Shown here: positions 1 through 7,380 of the stretch, piece by piece
How positions within the stretch are numbered: the stretch's first letter is position 1
How the letters are laid out: each line of letters starts with the position of its first letter
Assembly (NCBI GenBank): GCA_029865515.1
Contig: JAOUGQ010000071.1
Location: 1 to 12,459, forward strand
From: Nitrospirota bacterium
Lineage (GTDB): Bacteria; Nitrospirota; Nitrospiria; Nitrospirales; UBA8639
Length of the DNA stretch: 12,459 nucleotides
Direction: 5' to 3'
Notes under the pieces: model-generated
The model's database searches: none
Told to the model about the DNA's origin: nothing
Seen by the model: only the letters and a program-made list of their open reading frames with translations
Made by a program: the position numbers and the translations under genes

Positions 1-78
1 GGTGAGGAGCATGGCGTGGAGAACCATACGACCAACCGGCTGCGGGTGCTGGTTTTTATGGCTCCCAATCCTGCTTAA
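1..78 (+). CDS. C-terminal fragment of a cupin-like protein
   Basis: Reading frame 1 is open from the window edge to a TAA at 76-78 and encodes 25 residues. They contain the pattern G-E-E-H-G-V-E-N, then a polar turn, then R-L-R-V-L-V-F-M-A-P. This is how many small cupin-fold proteins end: a metal-binding histidine strand (GxxHxxxN) followed by the last beta strand and a M-A-P ending. The start and most of the barrel lie outside the window, so substrate and metal are unknown. The gene converges on nirK, and both share the hairpin terminator just downstream. The cupin call rests on a short tail only, so it is moderate; another beta-barrel protein with a similar last strand is possible. Confidence 0.5.
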   Translation, partial: GEEHGVENHTTNRLRVLVFMAPNPA

Positions 79-116
79 GGGTTCAGTCGCTTTGATGGAC
101 ATTTGCCGTATGAGGG

Positions 117-165
117 AAAGAAAAAGGGGCCTGGGTGAAAGTATTTCACCCAGGCCCCTTGATTC
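117..165. terminator. Bidirectional intrinsic terminator between cupin gene and nirK
   Basis: A perfect 17-bp inverted repeat (124-140 pairing with 144-160) encloses a 3-base loop (GTA). Its core is the GC-rich GGGGCCTGGGTG. Read on the minus strand, the direction of nirK, the stem is followed at once by TTTTTCTTT, a good U-tract. Read on the plus strand it is followed by TTGATTCTT, a weaker tract. It sits 21 bases past the nirK stop codon and 45 bases past the cupin stop, so it plausibly ends both transcripts. Confidence 0.92.
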
Positions 166-181
166 TTGAGCACAGAAAAAT

Positions 182-1225
182 TTACTTGGATGAATCCATG
201 GGATTAAAGATTGACAAGTTATCCTTCCCTTCAACAGACAAAATGCCTACTGCGCCTTTGGCTACCCTGAAAATGCTGTGGTCCACTAACAAGTAGGCCC
301 CGGGCACATCCACTTTGAATTCCACAATGACTGCACCGGCGGAGGGAACCAGTGTGGTTTGCACGTTCTCATTAATGGTGCCGTCAATGGCGCCTTCCAC
401 ATAGACTTTGTCAAAAATTTCGCCAATGATGTGAAACGAGGAGATGCTGTTCGGTCCGATGTTTCCGATATACAGCCGAATTTTGTCTCCAGCTTTGGCT
501 TGAAGCTGTCCATCACCCATTAAGGCTCCGGCTTTTCCGTTAAACACCACATGGTCCGGATGTTCCGCTAAGCCTTTTTCCATGGAGAGTTCCATGATAC
601 CTTTTTCGGCACTGGGCATCGTGAAGAACTCGCTTTGAAACACCGCATATTCATGATCGACAGGTGACAGGCCTCCCGCTGGATCCACAAGGATCAATCC
701 GTACATGCCGTTGGCGATATGCGCGGGGATATTCGGGACTGGCGAGGCACAATGGTAGATATATAAGCCGGGGTTTAAGGCTTTAAAGGCAAACATCCCT
801 TCCTTGCCGGGAACCGCCAGATTAGAGCCTGCGCCTCCACCGGGACCATTCACCGCATGCAAATCCATATTATGCGGGAATTTGCTATCCGCATGGTTTT
901 TGAGATGGATCTCCACGGTATCGCCCACTCGGACCCTCATCATGGGTCCAGGGACTGTGCCGTTAAAACTCCAGAATTTGTATTGAACCCCATCGGCTAA
1001 GGTTCCCACGAATTCTTTGGCCTCGATATTCACAACGACATGGGCGGATTCCTTCCTGGTAATTGGGGCGGGAACTTGAGGCAAGGTGGTCAGTTGGGCT
1101 TGTACGGTTGGCATGTTCATAGCCTGGCCTGCTGATGGGATTCCCATGCCTAGGATCCCTAACATTGTGGCCAGAGTTAAGAAACGTGTTGAACGACTCG
1201 AGTGTGTGAACGCTAAATCAGTCAC
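182..1225 (-). CDS. nirK: Copper-containing nitrite reductase (AniA/NirK type)
   Basis: Periplasmic enzyme reducing nitrite to nitric oxide; 347 residues. The start is GTG, with AGGAGGAAG six bases upstream. An N-terminal Sec signal (R11/R14, hydrophobic 15-29, likely cleavage near A35) precedes two cupredoxin domains. All expected copper ligands are visible: type 1 His118, Cys159, His169, Met174; type 2 His123, His158, His316; catalytic Asp121 and His265. The blocks HIANGMYGLILV, GEIFDKVYVEG and LVDHSIFR match the AniA-like class of NirK. There is no lipobox and no C-terminal heme or cupredoxin extension. The Cys159-to-His169 loop has nine intervening residues (SPVPNIPA region), longer than I recall for class I or AniA enzymes. 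A Crp/Fnr regulator gene lies just upstream, with an FNR-type site in the gap. The family call is very secure; whether it serves respiration, detoxification or nitrite-oxidiser metabolism is inference. Confidence 0.96.
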   Translation of the reverse strand: MTDLAFTHSSRSTRFLTLATMLGILGMGIPSAGQAMNMPTVQAQLTTLPQVPAPITRKESAHVVVNIEAKEFVGTLADGVQYKFWSFNGTVPGPMMRVRVGDTVEIHLKNHADSKFPHNMDLHAVNGPGGGAGSNLAVPGKEGMFAFKALNPGLYIYHCASPVPNIPAHIANGMYGLILVDPAGGLSPVDHEYAVFQSEFFTMPSAEKGIMELSMEKGLAEHPDHVVFNGKAGALMGDGQLQAKAGDKIRLYIGNIGPNSISSFHIIGEIFDKVYVEGAIDGTINENVQTTLVPSAGAVIVEFKVDVPGAYLLVDHSIFRVAKGAVGILSVEGKDNLSIFNPMDSSK

Positions 1226-1285
1226 AGATGACTTCCTCCTTCTGAATATTTGGCAGATGACAGAAACCTTTACTTATTACTGACC

Positions 1286-1326
1286 ATTTTAGAGGAATGC
1301 AGAGGAAAAACAATGATATAGATCAT
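1286..1326 (-). promoter_or_regulatory. Putative class II FNR/Dnr-type promoter of nirK
   Basis: Positions 1313-1326 read ATGAT-ATAG-ATCAT. The palindromic core TGAT-N4-ATCA is a perfect match to the centre of the FNR consensus TTGAT-N4-ATCAA; only the outermost base of each arm differs. On the minus strand a -10-like TAAAAT lies at 1286-1291. A start site near 1278-1279 would put the box centre at about -41, the classic class II activation position, and leave a leader of some 53 bases before the nirK GTG. No good -35 hexamer is needed or seen at this type of promoter. Site and geometry are seen in the sequence; binding is inferred. Confidence 0.7.
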
Positions 1327-1402
1327 CAAATGTGAAATGATTACCGGGGAAGACGGAAGAACGGTTAAAAGGTAGGCGTGGGCGGAGTTTTTTGGATTAA
1401 AA

Positions 1403-2098
1403 CTAGGAGAAGGGATGAGGGGCCATGTGTTGCAGGCGAGGGAGATCTTGAATGACCAATTTATTCCCAGTTCCGCTAATCAAGTGCTCTTTTTTGAATC
1501 GGCTGAGAATTCGGCTTGTGGTTTCTTTCGTCAGACCGGCCATGTCGGCCAAATCCTGGTGGGTGAACCTGACGCCAATGCGGATGCCGTTCGCCTCTTG
1601 AATGCCGGATCGCTGCGTTAAGTTGACCAGAATGGCTGCCACGCGTTGTTCGGCCCGGTCCAGGGCAAATGCTTTGGCATTGTCTTGGGCTTCGCGGAGT
1701 CGAAGGCTTAAGTAGTTGATGATGTTGACCGCCGCTTCGGGATTTCTTTGAATGACGTCGAGCATCACCTTCCGGTGAATTTTGATAACCGTGCCTTCTC
1801 CCATGGATTGGGCGCACCCGGGATGGCCTTCTCCTGCAAAGGCGGACGCTTCACAACAAAATAAATCCCCGGGCATGAGGACTTTGAGGGTGACTTCACG
1901 GCCTTCAGGGGAAGACTTCACGCATTTCACATTGCCGTGCTTGACAATGTGAAACCAGTCGGCTGCATCCCCTTCCTGAAAGATGAACTGCCCTTTTTGG
2001 ATGGGAACTTCGATCGCATGGGTAGCGAGTTCCCTTCGATCAGCTTCAGAAAGGCAGGCAAACAGCGGAAGTGAGTCAAAATTTGCTGGTGAAGACAT
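1403..2098 (-). CDS. Crp/Fnr-family transcriptional regulator without FNR iron-sulphur cysteines
   Basis: A 231-residue regulator. The N-terminal cyclic-nucleotide-type beta-roll domain spans about 12-120 (QEGDAADWFHIVKHG and LMPGDLF blocks), followed by a dimer helix at about 120-160 and a winged helix-turn-helix at about 178-215. The recognition helix reads KETTSRILSRF, with E192, S195 and R196 in the ExxSR pattern that makes FNR relatives contact TTGAT half-sites. The cysteines (15, 59, 81, 82, 95) are not arranged as the N-terminal FNR cluster, so direct oxygen sensing by a 4Fe-4S centre is unlikely. A Dnr/NnrR-like heme or NO sensor, or another effector, is possible. The ATG lies 12 bases after the transketolase stop with only a weak SD, suggesting co-transcription and perhaps coupling. 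It is followed by nirK, whose gap carries a matching operator, so nirK is the likely target. Confidence 0.9.
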   Translation of the reverse strand: MSSPANFDSLPLFACLSEADRRELATHAIEVPIQKGQFIFQEGDAADWFHIVKHGNVKCVKSSPEGREVTLKVLMPGDLFCCEASAFAGEGHPGCAQSMGEGTVIKIHRKVMLDVIQRNPEAAVNIINYLSLRLREAQDNAKAFALDRAEQRVAAILVNLTQRSGIQEANGIRIGVRFTHQDLADMAGLTKETTSRILSRFKKEHLISGTGNKLVIQDLPRLQHMAPHPFS

Positions 2099-2110
2099 CG
2101 CTCAACATAC

Positions 2111-3967
2111 TTAAATCAATTGTTTAACTTTTTCGACAATGGCCCGCGCGTTAATTCCATAATGATCCAGCAATTGATCAGGCTTCCCGCTATGGGGGAT
2201 TTGGCAAATGCCCATTTTTGTGAGACGTATCCCATCCCCGGCCAGCGCGCTGAGTACGGCATCACCGATACCCCCATGCAGGTAATGGTCTTCCACAGTG
2301 AGCAACCGGTTGTTTGTGGCCCTGGCGGCTTGTTGCAGTGTGGTCACATCGATCGGGGCCACGCTATAGAGATCGATGATTCGCACGGAAATCCCGGCGG
2401 CTTGCAGGGCATCATACGCTTTGAGTGCTTCAAAAACCGTAACCCCTGCGGCGACGATGGTTACCTGATCCTTGGCACTTTGACGGAGGACTTTGGAGCC
2501 TCCGATGGCGAAGGATTCTTCGGGCCCATACAGAATCGGGGTTTTGGGACGCCCTGTTCGCATGTAGACCATGCCCTTATGGTTGGCCATGGTTTCCACC
2601 AAGCGATAGGTGCACATGGCATCGGAGGGGTACAGCACGACGACTCCGGGCTGGGCCGCCATCATCGCGAGATCTTCCAGCCCCATTTGTGAGGGACCAT
2701 CTTCACCGATACTGACACCGACGTGCGAGCCCATGAGTTTAATATTGGATTGACTGATGGCCGCCATGCGGATGAAATCGTAGGCGCGGGTTAGAAAGCA
2801 GGCGAAGGTTGCCGCAAAGGGAATTTTTCCGCATGCCGCTAAGCCCGCTGCGGCACCCACCATGTTTTGTTCGGCAATAAAGTTTTCAAAAAATCGATCA
2901 GGAAAGCGTTTGCTGAATTTATCCGTATAGGTCGAGTTTTTGACGTCGGCATCTAATCCGATCACCAGCGGATTGACCTCTCCCAGTTTCGCCAACGCGT
3001 CTCCAAACGCCTCGCGAGTGGCCACCAAATCGGTTGCCCCATATTTTGGTGCTGGTAGGGGGTGAAGAGTGCTCTTTGTGCGTTGAACGGTTGTTGGTGG
3101 TGAAATGGAGAATGCGGGAGATGGGGACGTTAGGGTCTGACTCAATTCGTTGATGGCTTCTTCCGCTTGTTCCGGATTAAGGGGTTTGCCATGCCAAGCT
3201 GGATGATCTTCGGCGAAAGGAATCCCTTTCCCTTTAAACGTTTTGGCAAGAATCATCGCTGGCTTCCCGCTGGTCTGAGCGGCTTCTGCAAAGGCTTTGA
3301 GGAGTTCAGCGTGGTTATGCCCATCCACACAGATGGCATGCCAGCCAAACCCCTCCCAACGGGCCTGGTAGGCCGTCAGGTTATGTTCCAGCATGGTGGG
3401 ATCCGATTGCCCAAGCCGATTAATATCCACAATGCCGCACAAATTGTCTAATTGAAAATGCCGGGCAATATCGGCGGCTTCCCACACTGAACCTTCAACC
3501 GATTCTCCGTCGCCTAAGACTACATAGGTTCGAGCCGAAGACTTATCCAGATATTTATTATTCAAGGCAATGCCGACACCTACCGAGAGCCCTTGTCCCA
3601 GTGATCCCGTGGCCATATCGACAAAGGAAAGGCGAGGAGTGGGATGGCCTTCAAGGTCGGATTCGAGTGTCCGGAGTTCAAGTAGGTGTTTGGGATCAAA
3701 CAGCCCGGCCTCAGCCCAGGCGGCATAGAGCAACGGGGCGGCATGTCCCTTGGATAAGACAAATCGATCATTGTCAGGATTGGGGGGGGTGTGGGGATCA
3801 AATCGCATGACCGAGAAAAACAACGTGGCCACAATATCTGCTGCGGAACAGCAACTGGATGGATGTCCGCTTCCCGCTGTGGTTGTGGCACGGATGCTAT
3901 GAATTCGGAGTTGATCGGCTTTTTGACGCAGGAGTTCAGGCAACTGGGCAGAAGCAGGAGTGGTCAC
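2111..3967 (-). CDS. tkt: Transketolase, single-chain animal-type
   Basis: Thiamine-diphosphate enzyme moving two-carbon ketol units between sugar phosphates in the non-oxidative pentose phosphate pathway; cytosolic dimer. I chose the GTG at 3965-3967 (618 residues) because TAAGGAG stands six bases before it. The frame is open to a TTG at 4006 (631 residues), but that has no SD. In the 618-residue numbering: SGHP His35, SKGHA His75, ThDP motif GDGE (152-155) to Asn183, a Pro/Ser-rich linker at about 280-310, catalytic Glu366 in the IAEQNM block, and SHVGVSIGEDGPSQM at about 414-428. The blocks ATTTAGSGHPSSCCSAADI and NDRFVLSKGHAAP resemble animal transketolase more than the 660-residue E. coli TktA type. 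It is the first gene of a probable unit with the Crp/Fnr regulator. No cofactor residue appears to be missing. Confidence 0.95.
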   Translation of the reverse strand: MTTPASAQLPELLRQKADQLRIHSIRATTTAGSGHPSSCCSAADIVATLFFSVMRFDPHTPPNPDNDRFVLSKGHAAPLLYAAWAEAGLFDPKHLLELRTLESDLEGHPTPRLSFVDMATGSLGQGLSVGVGIALNNKYLDKSSARTYVVLGDGESVEGSVWEAADIARHFQLDNLCGIVDINRLGQSDPTMLEHNLTAYQARWEGFGWHAICVDGHNHAELLKAFAEAAQTSGKPAMILAKTFKGKGIPFAEDHPAWHGKPLNPEQAEEAINELSQTLTSPSPAFSISPPTTVQRTKSTLHPLPAPKYGATDLVATREAFGDALAKLGEVNPLVIGLDADVKNSTYTDKFSKRFPDRFFENFIAEQNMVGAAAGLAACGKIPFAATFACFLTRAYDFIRMAAISQSNIKLMGSHVGVSIGEDGPSQMGLEDLAMMAAQPGVVVLYPSDAMCTYRLVETMANHKGMVYMRTGRPKTPILYGPEESFAIGGSKVLRQSAKDQVTIVAAGVTVFEALKAYDALQAAGISVRIIDLYSVAPIDVTTLQQAARATNNRLLTVEDHYLHGGIGDAVLSALAGDGIRLTKMGICQIPHSGKPDQLLDHYGINARAIVEKVKQLI

Positions 3968-4017
3968 AGAAGGCTCCTTACTGTGGGATTTGGCAGTGAG
4001 ATCCAAAGACGGCCAGA

Positions 4018-4046
4018 AAGGTAGCAGACCCCTGTACCTCAGTCAA
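4018..4046 (-). promoter_or_regulatory. Possible sigma70-type promoter of transketolase
   Basis: On the minus strand a TTGACT (4041-4046) is followed after 17 bases by TACCTT (4018-4023). The -35 is good and the -10 poor (three of six). A start near 4011 would leave about 44 bases before the GTG start and almost no leader for the alternative TTG at 4006. That agrees with the start chosen for the gene. Confidence 0.35.
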
Positions 4047-4154
4047 TTCAGGTCTGGTTCTTGATAGGTGATAAGGGTCCGATGTAGGGTATGAAGGCCG
4101 ACCCGTTTAGGAACTATCCACCACGTGTTCAAATGATTCTGGAGGTAAACGATC

Positions 4155-4349
4155 ATGGCTTGGAGTAATGTTGCAACTCATACAACAGTCGTCATGTTTT
4201 CTGTTTTCATGGCAGGAACGATGATGGCGGGTTGTTCTTCAGCACCCGAACCTCAACCTGAACCGTCCAAACAGGAAATACGCCAGGATTCCGATCGGTT
4301 CTTCCAAAAGATGGGTCAGGAAGAAGGCAAAAAATCTCCATCTCCTTAA
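4155..4349 (+). CDS. Small predicted lipoprotein, Pro/Glu-rich
   Basis: A 64-residue protein of unknown function. GGAGGT eight bases before the ATG supports the start. A hydrophobic N-terminus (about 8-24) ends in MMAGC, a lipobox with Cys27 as the lipidated residue, so the mature product would be only 38 residues. It begins with SSAPEPQPEP and then becomes a charged, helix-prone tail containing SDRFFQKMGQEEGKK. The n-region before the hydrophobic stretch has no Lys or Arg, only His9, which is unusual for a lipoprotein signal. The gene stands alone: it is divergent from transketolase and convergent with the DUF4340 gene. Small orphan lipoproteins like this are common in envelope-rich Gram-negatives. 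The coding call is good, the role unknown. Confidence 0.75.
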   Translation: MAWSNVATHTTVVMFSVFMAGTMMAGCSSAPEPQPEPSKQEIRQDSDRFFQKMGQEEGKKSPSP

Positions 4350-4481
4350 GTGAAATCTGGGTAGCTGGATTTTCCCTCAATTATTTTTTCTGTGTGGTGC
4401 CGGGGTGCCTTCCCAATGGGGATGAACCTCGATAAGCAACATATGCAAAAGAAAAATAAAGAAGGGGGAAGGAGGGGGAGG

Positions 4482-5855
4482 CTATCGGACTGAGCCCGGT
4501 TGGTTTGTCAGTTGGGCTTTTGTGGGTATTTGATCCAGGATGGTGGAGCGGACCTGATATAAACCGGGAAGGCTTGCCCCCTTTGCGAACACCAATCCCT
4601 TTTCTCTCTTCCCCAAAGTTAATCGTCCTGCCTCCTGCCCATTTCGGTTCCTGCCAAGAATAGTGGCTGTTGGTGAAGCCAGGCCATTGTCTTTTGAGGT
4701 GGGCGATGAATCGGGGTGGAAAATTTCTGCGGGCACATCAACGACCCGACTGATAAACAGTTTCACGACCTGCTGGTCTAACTCCACAGACGGATTGTCC
4801 TCCAAGACCCATTCATCATGTTGATTGATGAGGACGTAGTGTTCCGCTGGGGTTTGGACCATGAGCATGGCAAGATCGTTCATTTCCATGCCAAAAAGAC
4901 GTTTGTCTTGAAAGTGAAAGATCCCTTGCGTGACGGGTTTGAGAATCCCCGGTGGAATCTCATGTAAGGGACTTGTGGCAGACGTGACCGCGTAGGCTTT
5001 TTCTGTATCCCCAAATTGGTAAAGCTCCAGATGGTGGGTGCGCGATCCTTCTATCACCTGGATTGAGGCTTGGGCGCGTGACGGTTGTTCCAGAATCCGT
5101 TTCTTCTCTTCCTCTCCATCAATGAATCCGGTGGCGGCCAGGCTTCCTAAATCCATGAGGAAAGTCCCCACTGCCGTTTTATCTGCCGGTCCCTTGACGG
5201 GACTCTTCAATATCCAATTCGGCGTTAAGCTATGGGCTCCTGCCACGCGTGTCATGATCAAGGTGTTTGATCCCTGCTGAATGTGAAGCTCCAGGACACG
5301 ATCCCGGTCGAAGAGCATAAGGTCTTTGAGTCGAAAGTTTGTGAGAGATTTCTGGGCAAAGGTCATCACATCCAAAGTGGTGAGCACGACCTGATTGTCT
5401 GGTTTCGTTTGGACATACAAGGAGGGAGCAAAGGGACCCGCATCCCCTAAGGCCATTTCCTGTGTGTCGGTGGGAGTCGTCAGGGTGAGTGTGAGGTGAG
5501 GCGGTTCTAGTCCGTATGCGGATAAGTTGGTTAGGCCATCCTCGATATGCCGTTTTATTTTTCCGATGGTTAGGGCCCGTAAGATCCGGCGAATTTCTCG
5601 GGCGTCAGCCGGAGACCGCATAGGCTCAATAATCTCCCATCGCCATTGGTCATCACGCTTGAGACGGATGGTTTCCGTGGGGCTGGCCCAGGTGATATGC
5701 GTGATCGCCCGGTCATCAAAGGGCAAGAGCTGTCGTTCCTGGCTTTCTTGTTTCTCCAGTTGACGGGTTTCCGGAATATCAACCAGGAGGATATAACCTC
5801 CCAACCCAAGTACAATCAGAGCCAGGATGAGAGTCACTCGAACGGGATTCATCAT
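4482..5855 (-). CDS. DUF4340-domain protein of Gld-type ABC cluster
   Basis: A 457-residue protein with one N-terminal membrane segment (about 6-25) and a large periplasmic part. The block from about 43 to 128 (LLPFDDRAITHITW, then a W-x-W-E-I-x-x-P turn, then a YGLEPP motif) is typical of DUF4340. The remainder continues in the same repetitive beta-strand style. DUF4340 proteins usually sit beside GldG-type proteins and are thought to work with that exporter-like complex; no reaction is known. Two adjacent ATG codons begin the gene one base after the stop of the GldG-like gene. The SD (GGAGGA) lies inside that upstream gene, so the two are almost certainly co-transcribed and probably coupled. 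This is the last gene of the operon. No terminator hairpin was found behind it; a purine-rich tract follows. Confidence 0.85.
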   Translation of the reverse strand: MMNPVRVTLILALIVLGLGGYILLVDIPETRQLEKQESQERQLLPFDDRAITHITWASPTETIRLKRDDQWRWEIIEPMRSPADAREIRRILRALTIGKIKRHIEDGLTNLSAYGLEPPHLTLTLTTPTDTQEMALGDAGPFAPSLYVQTKPDNQVVLTTLDVMTFAQKSLTNFRLKDLMLFDRDRVLELHIQQGSNTLIMTRVAGAHSLTPNWILKSPVKGPADKTAVGTFLMDLGSLAATGFIDGEEEKKRILEQPSRAQASIQVIEGSRTHHLELYQFGDTEKAYAVTSATSPLHEIPPGILKPVTQGIFHFQDKRLFGMEMNDLAMLMVQTPAEHYVLINQHDEWVLEDNPSVELDQQVVKLFISRVVDVPAEIFHPDSSPTSKDNGLASPTATILGRNRNGQEAGRLTLGKREKGLVFAKGASLPGLYQVRSTILDQIPTKAQLTNQPGSVR

Positions 5856-5856
5856 G

Positions 5857-7380
5857 TTAGAGGCTCCTCCGCCGTTTCCAAACGGAAAGACCTAGAAACA
5901 ATGTGAGGAGTGGAAGGAACAGGACCTGGAAAAACACGAGCGCTTGTTCCTGCGAAGGATTCGGAACGAATGGATGGAAGGCCGGCTCTTTTGGCGTCAG
6001 AGAGACTAATGCGTCCTCCTGAGCTAACCACGCGATTGCTTTCAAGAAAAAGTCTGTGTTTCCCGGATAGGTGAGATAGCCGTTGGAGGCAAATGCGGCA
6101 TTGCCCACGATGATGACTGCCGATTGAGCTGGAGGGCTTTGGTCCATCGGTTTGGGTGTCAAGAGGCCGGCTACGGTAAACGGGCCTTTCGGGTCTTGAC
6201 CCGCAGTGAATTCGGGTTGAGGACTCGTGAGGTCCGTTTCTTCCCAGCTTTCAGGAGATGTTTGTGCCAAGGCCACAAACTCCCAGGCCTTTCCCTGTGC
6301 CGCGTCGAAGGTGACTGGGCGTGACACCGGAAACAAAATAGGAGTGGTGAAGTCTTCAGTGATGTCATGGGTTGTAAACGTGCGAACAAGTAACGCGGTG
6401 GGACTTCCACGTCCTAAGCGATCTTGCTCATCAGCCAGAATGCCTTTTCCCAATTGAATCCCCCATGGTGAGAGGAGGGAATCTAGGGAAGCGTGGGTGC
6501 CGGGATCGCCCATCACGAGCAACCGTCCTCCTTTTTCCAGAAATTGACGAATCCGGCGTTCATCTTCAGAGGATACAGATTGCGTGGGGGAGGCGATGAC
6601 AAGCACTGCCGCATCCCTGGAAGCTGTTGCTTGCCATTCCACCGTCTCAACGGCATAGCCTTGCTTGGTCAGGGCATCGCCCGCGCGAGATAACCCTGAC
6701 GATTCGGTATCCGTAAGGCTTTTTTCCCCATGGCCTGTCACAAAGGCAATGCGCTTTTTTGTGTCCTGTGTGACTCGGAGCAATGCATTGGTCATGTCGG
6801 CTTCAGAGGCCCGTTGGAGGTAGAGCTTTTGGGAGCCACTTTCCACGATGGCGGTGTCGATTCGGGAGACTTGGTACTCCTTTGCCTTGCCAGGTTGGCG
6901 TTCTGGATCAATGAATTCAAGCGTGATGAGTGGGCTTTCCTTAGCATACGTGGTCAACAGATCCTGATAGGCACCATAACCCGGGCTCCCTTCATGCGTG
7001 AAGACGGTAATACCCACCTTTCTTGGCAGAGCCCGAAGGACCTGATACGTCTGTCGGCTTAAGGTGAAATTTTGCGTCTCTGAAAAATCCCATTGGGGGG
7101 CATGCTTGGCCGCAAGAAAATTTATTAAGCCGACCACAACTCCTGCAAGCAGGACCGAAAGCAGGCTGTGCGCGCCTAGTCGGGTAGACCGTGTTCGAGC
7201 TAGAGTCGTGAGGCTTCGAAAATGTAAGGCGAAATAGCCCAGAAGGCAGAGTGTGCCAATCCCTAGCAGGATTGAAGCGAGATTTCCACTATGGGGGGAT
7301 ACCATGGGGAGACTCAGTCCTATCAAGGCTAAGACGATTCCCGCTATTCGGAGGATTGAGAGTAAACGCGTTACTTCCAT
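5857..7380 (-). CDS. GldG-like ABC-transporter auxiliary protein
   Basis: A 507-residue membrane protein if started at the ATG at 7378-7380. That start overlaps the permease stop by ten bases, suggesting translational coupling. An in-frame GTG at 7416 would add 12 residues rich in Arg and Pro. Three N-terminal membrane segments (about 7-26, 34-53, 72-90) are followed by the WDFSETQNFTLS strand, a GldG-family hallmark after the last helix. A long periplasmic region carries VTGHGE (about 214-219) and a Rossmann-like GGRLLVMGDPGT stretch. A C-terminal membrane helix (about 480-500) and a basic tail WKRRRSL complete it. This matches the GldG / ABC_transp_aux architecture. In Flavobacterium GldG partners GldA and GldF in gliding; elsewhere the homologous clusters have no settled role. 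Family sure, function inferred only as a transporter partner. Confidence 0.88.
   Translation of the reverse strand: MEVTRLLSILRIAGIVLALIGLSLPMVSPHSGNLASILLGIGTLCLLGYFALHFRSLTTLARTRSTRLGAHSLLSVLLAGVVVGLINFLAAKHAPQWDFSETQNFTLSRQTYQVLRALPRKVGITVFTHEGSPGYGAYQDLLTTYAKESPLITLEFIDPERQPGKAKEYQVSRIDTAIVESGSQKLYLQRASEADMTNALLRVTQDTKKRIAFVTGHGEKSLTDTESSGLSRAGDALTKQGYAVETVEWQATASRDAAVLVIASPTQSVSSEDERRIRQFLEKGGRLLVMGDPGTHASLDSLLSPWGIQLGKGILADEQDRLGRGSPTALLVRTFTTHDITEDFTTPILFPVSRPVTFDAAQGKAWEFVALAQTSPESWEETDLTSPQPEFTAGQDPKGPFTVAGLLTPKPMDQSPPAQSAVIIVGNAAFASNGYLTYPGNTDFFLKAIAWLAQEDALVSLTPKEPAFHPFVPNPSQEQALVFFQVLFLPLLTLFLGLSVWKRRRSL

Noticed and set aside
2120..2692. 190-residue plus-strand frame opposite transketolase
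   Set aside because: Antisense to strongly conserved transketolase sequence, with no SD and no recognisable features; a shadow frame.
4025..4056. CAGACC / GGTCTG inverted repeat as an operator
   Set aside because: Six-base arms 20 bases apart occur easily by chance, and no known regulator site matches.
4061..4074. TTGAT-AGGT-GATAA as a second FNR-type site near transketolase
   Set aside because: Only the left half-site matches; the right arm shares two of five bases with ATCAA.
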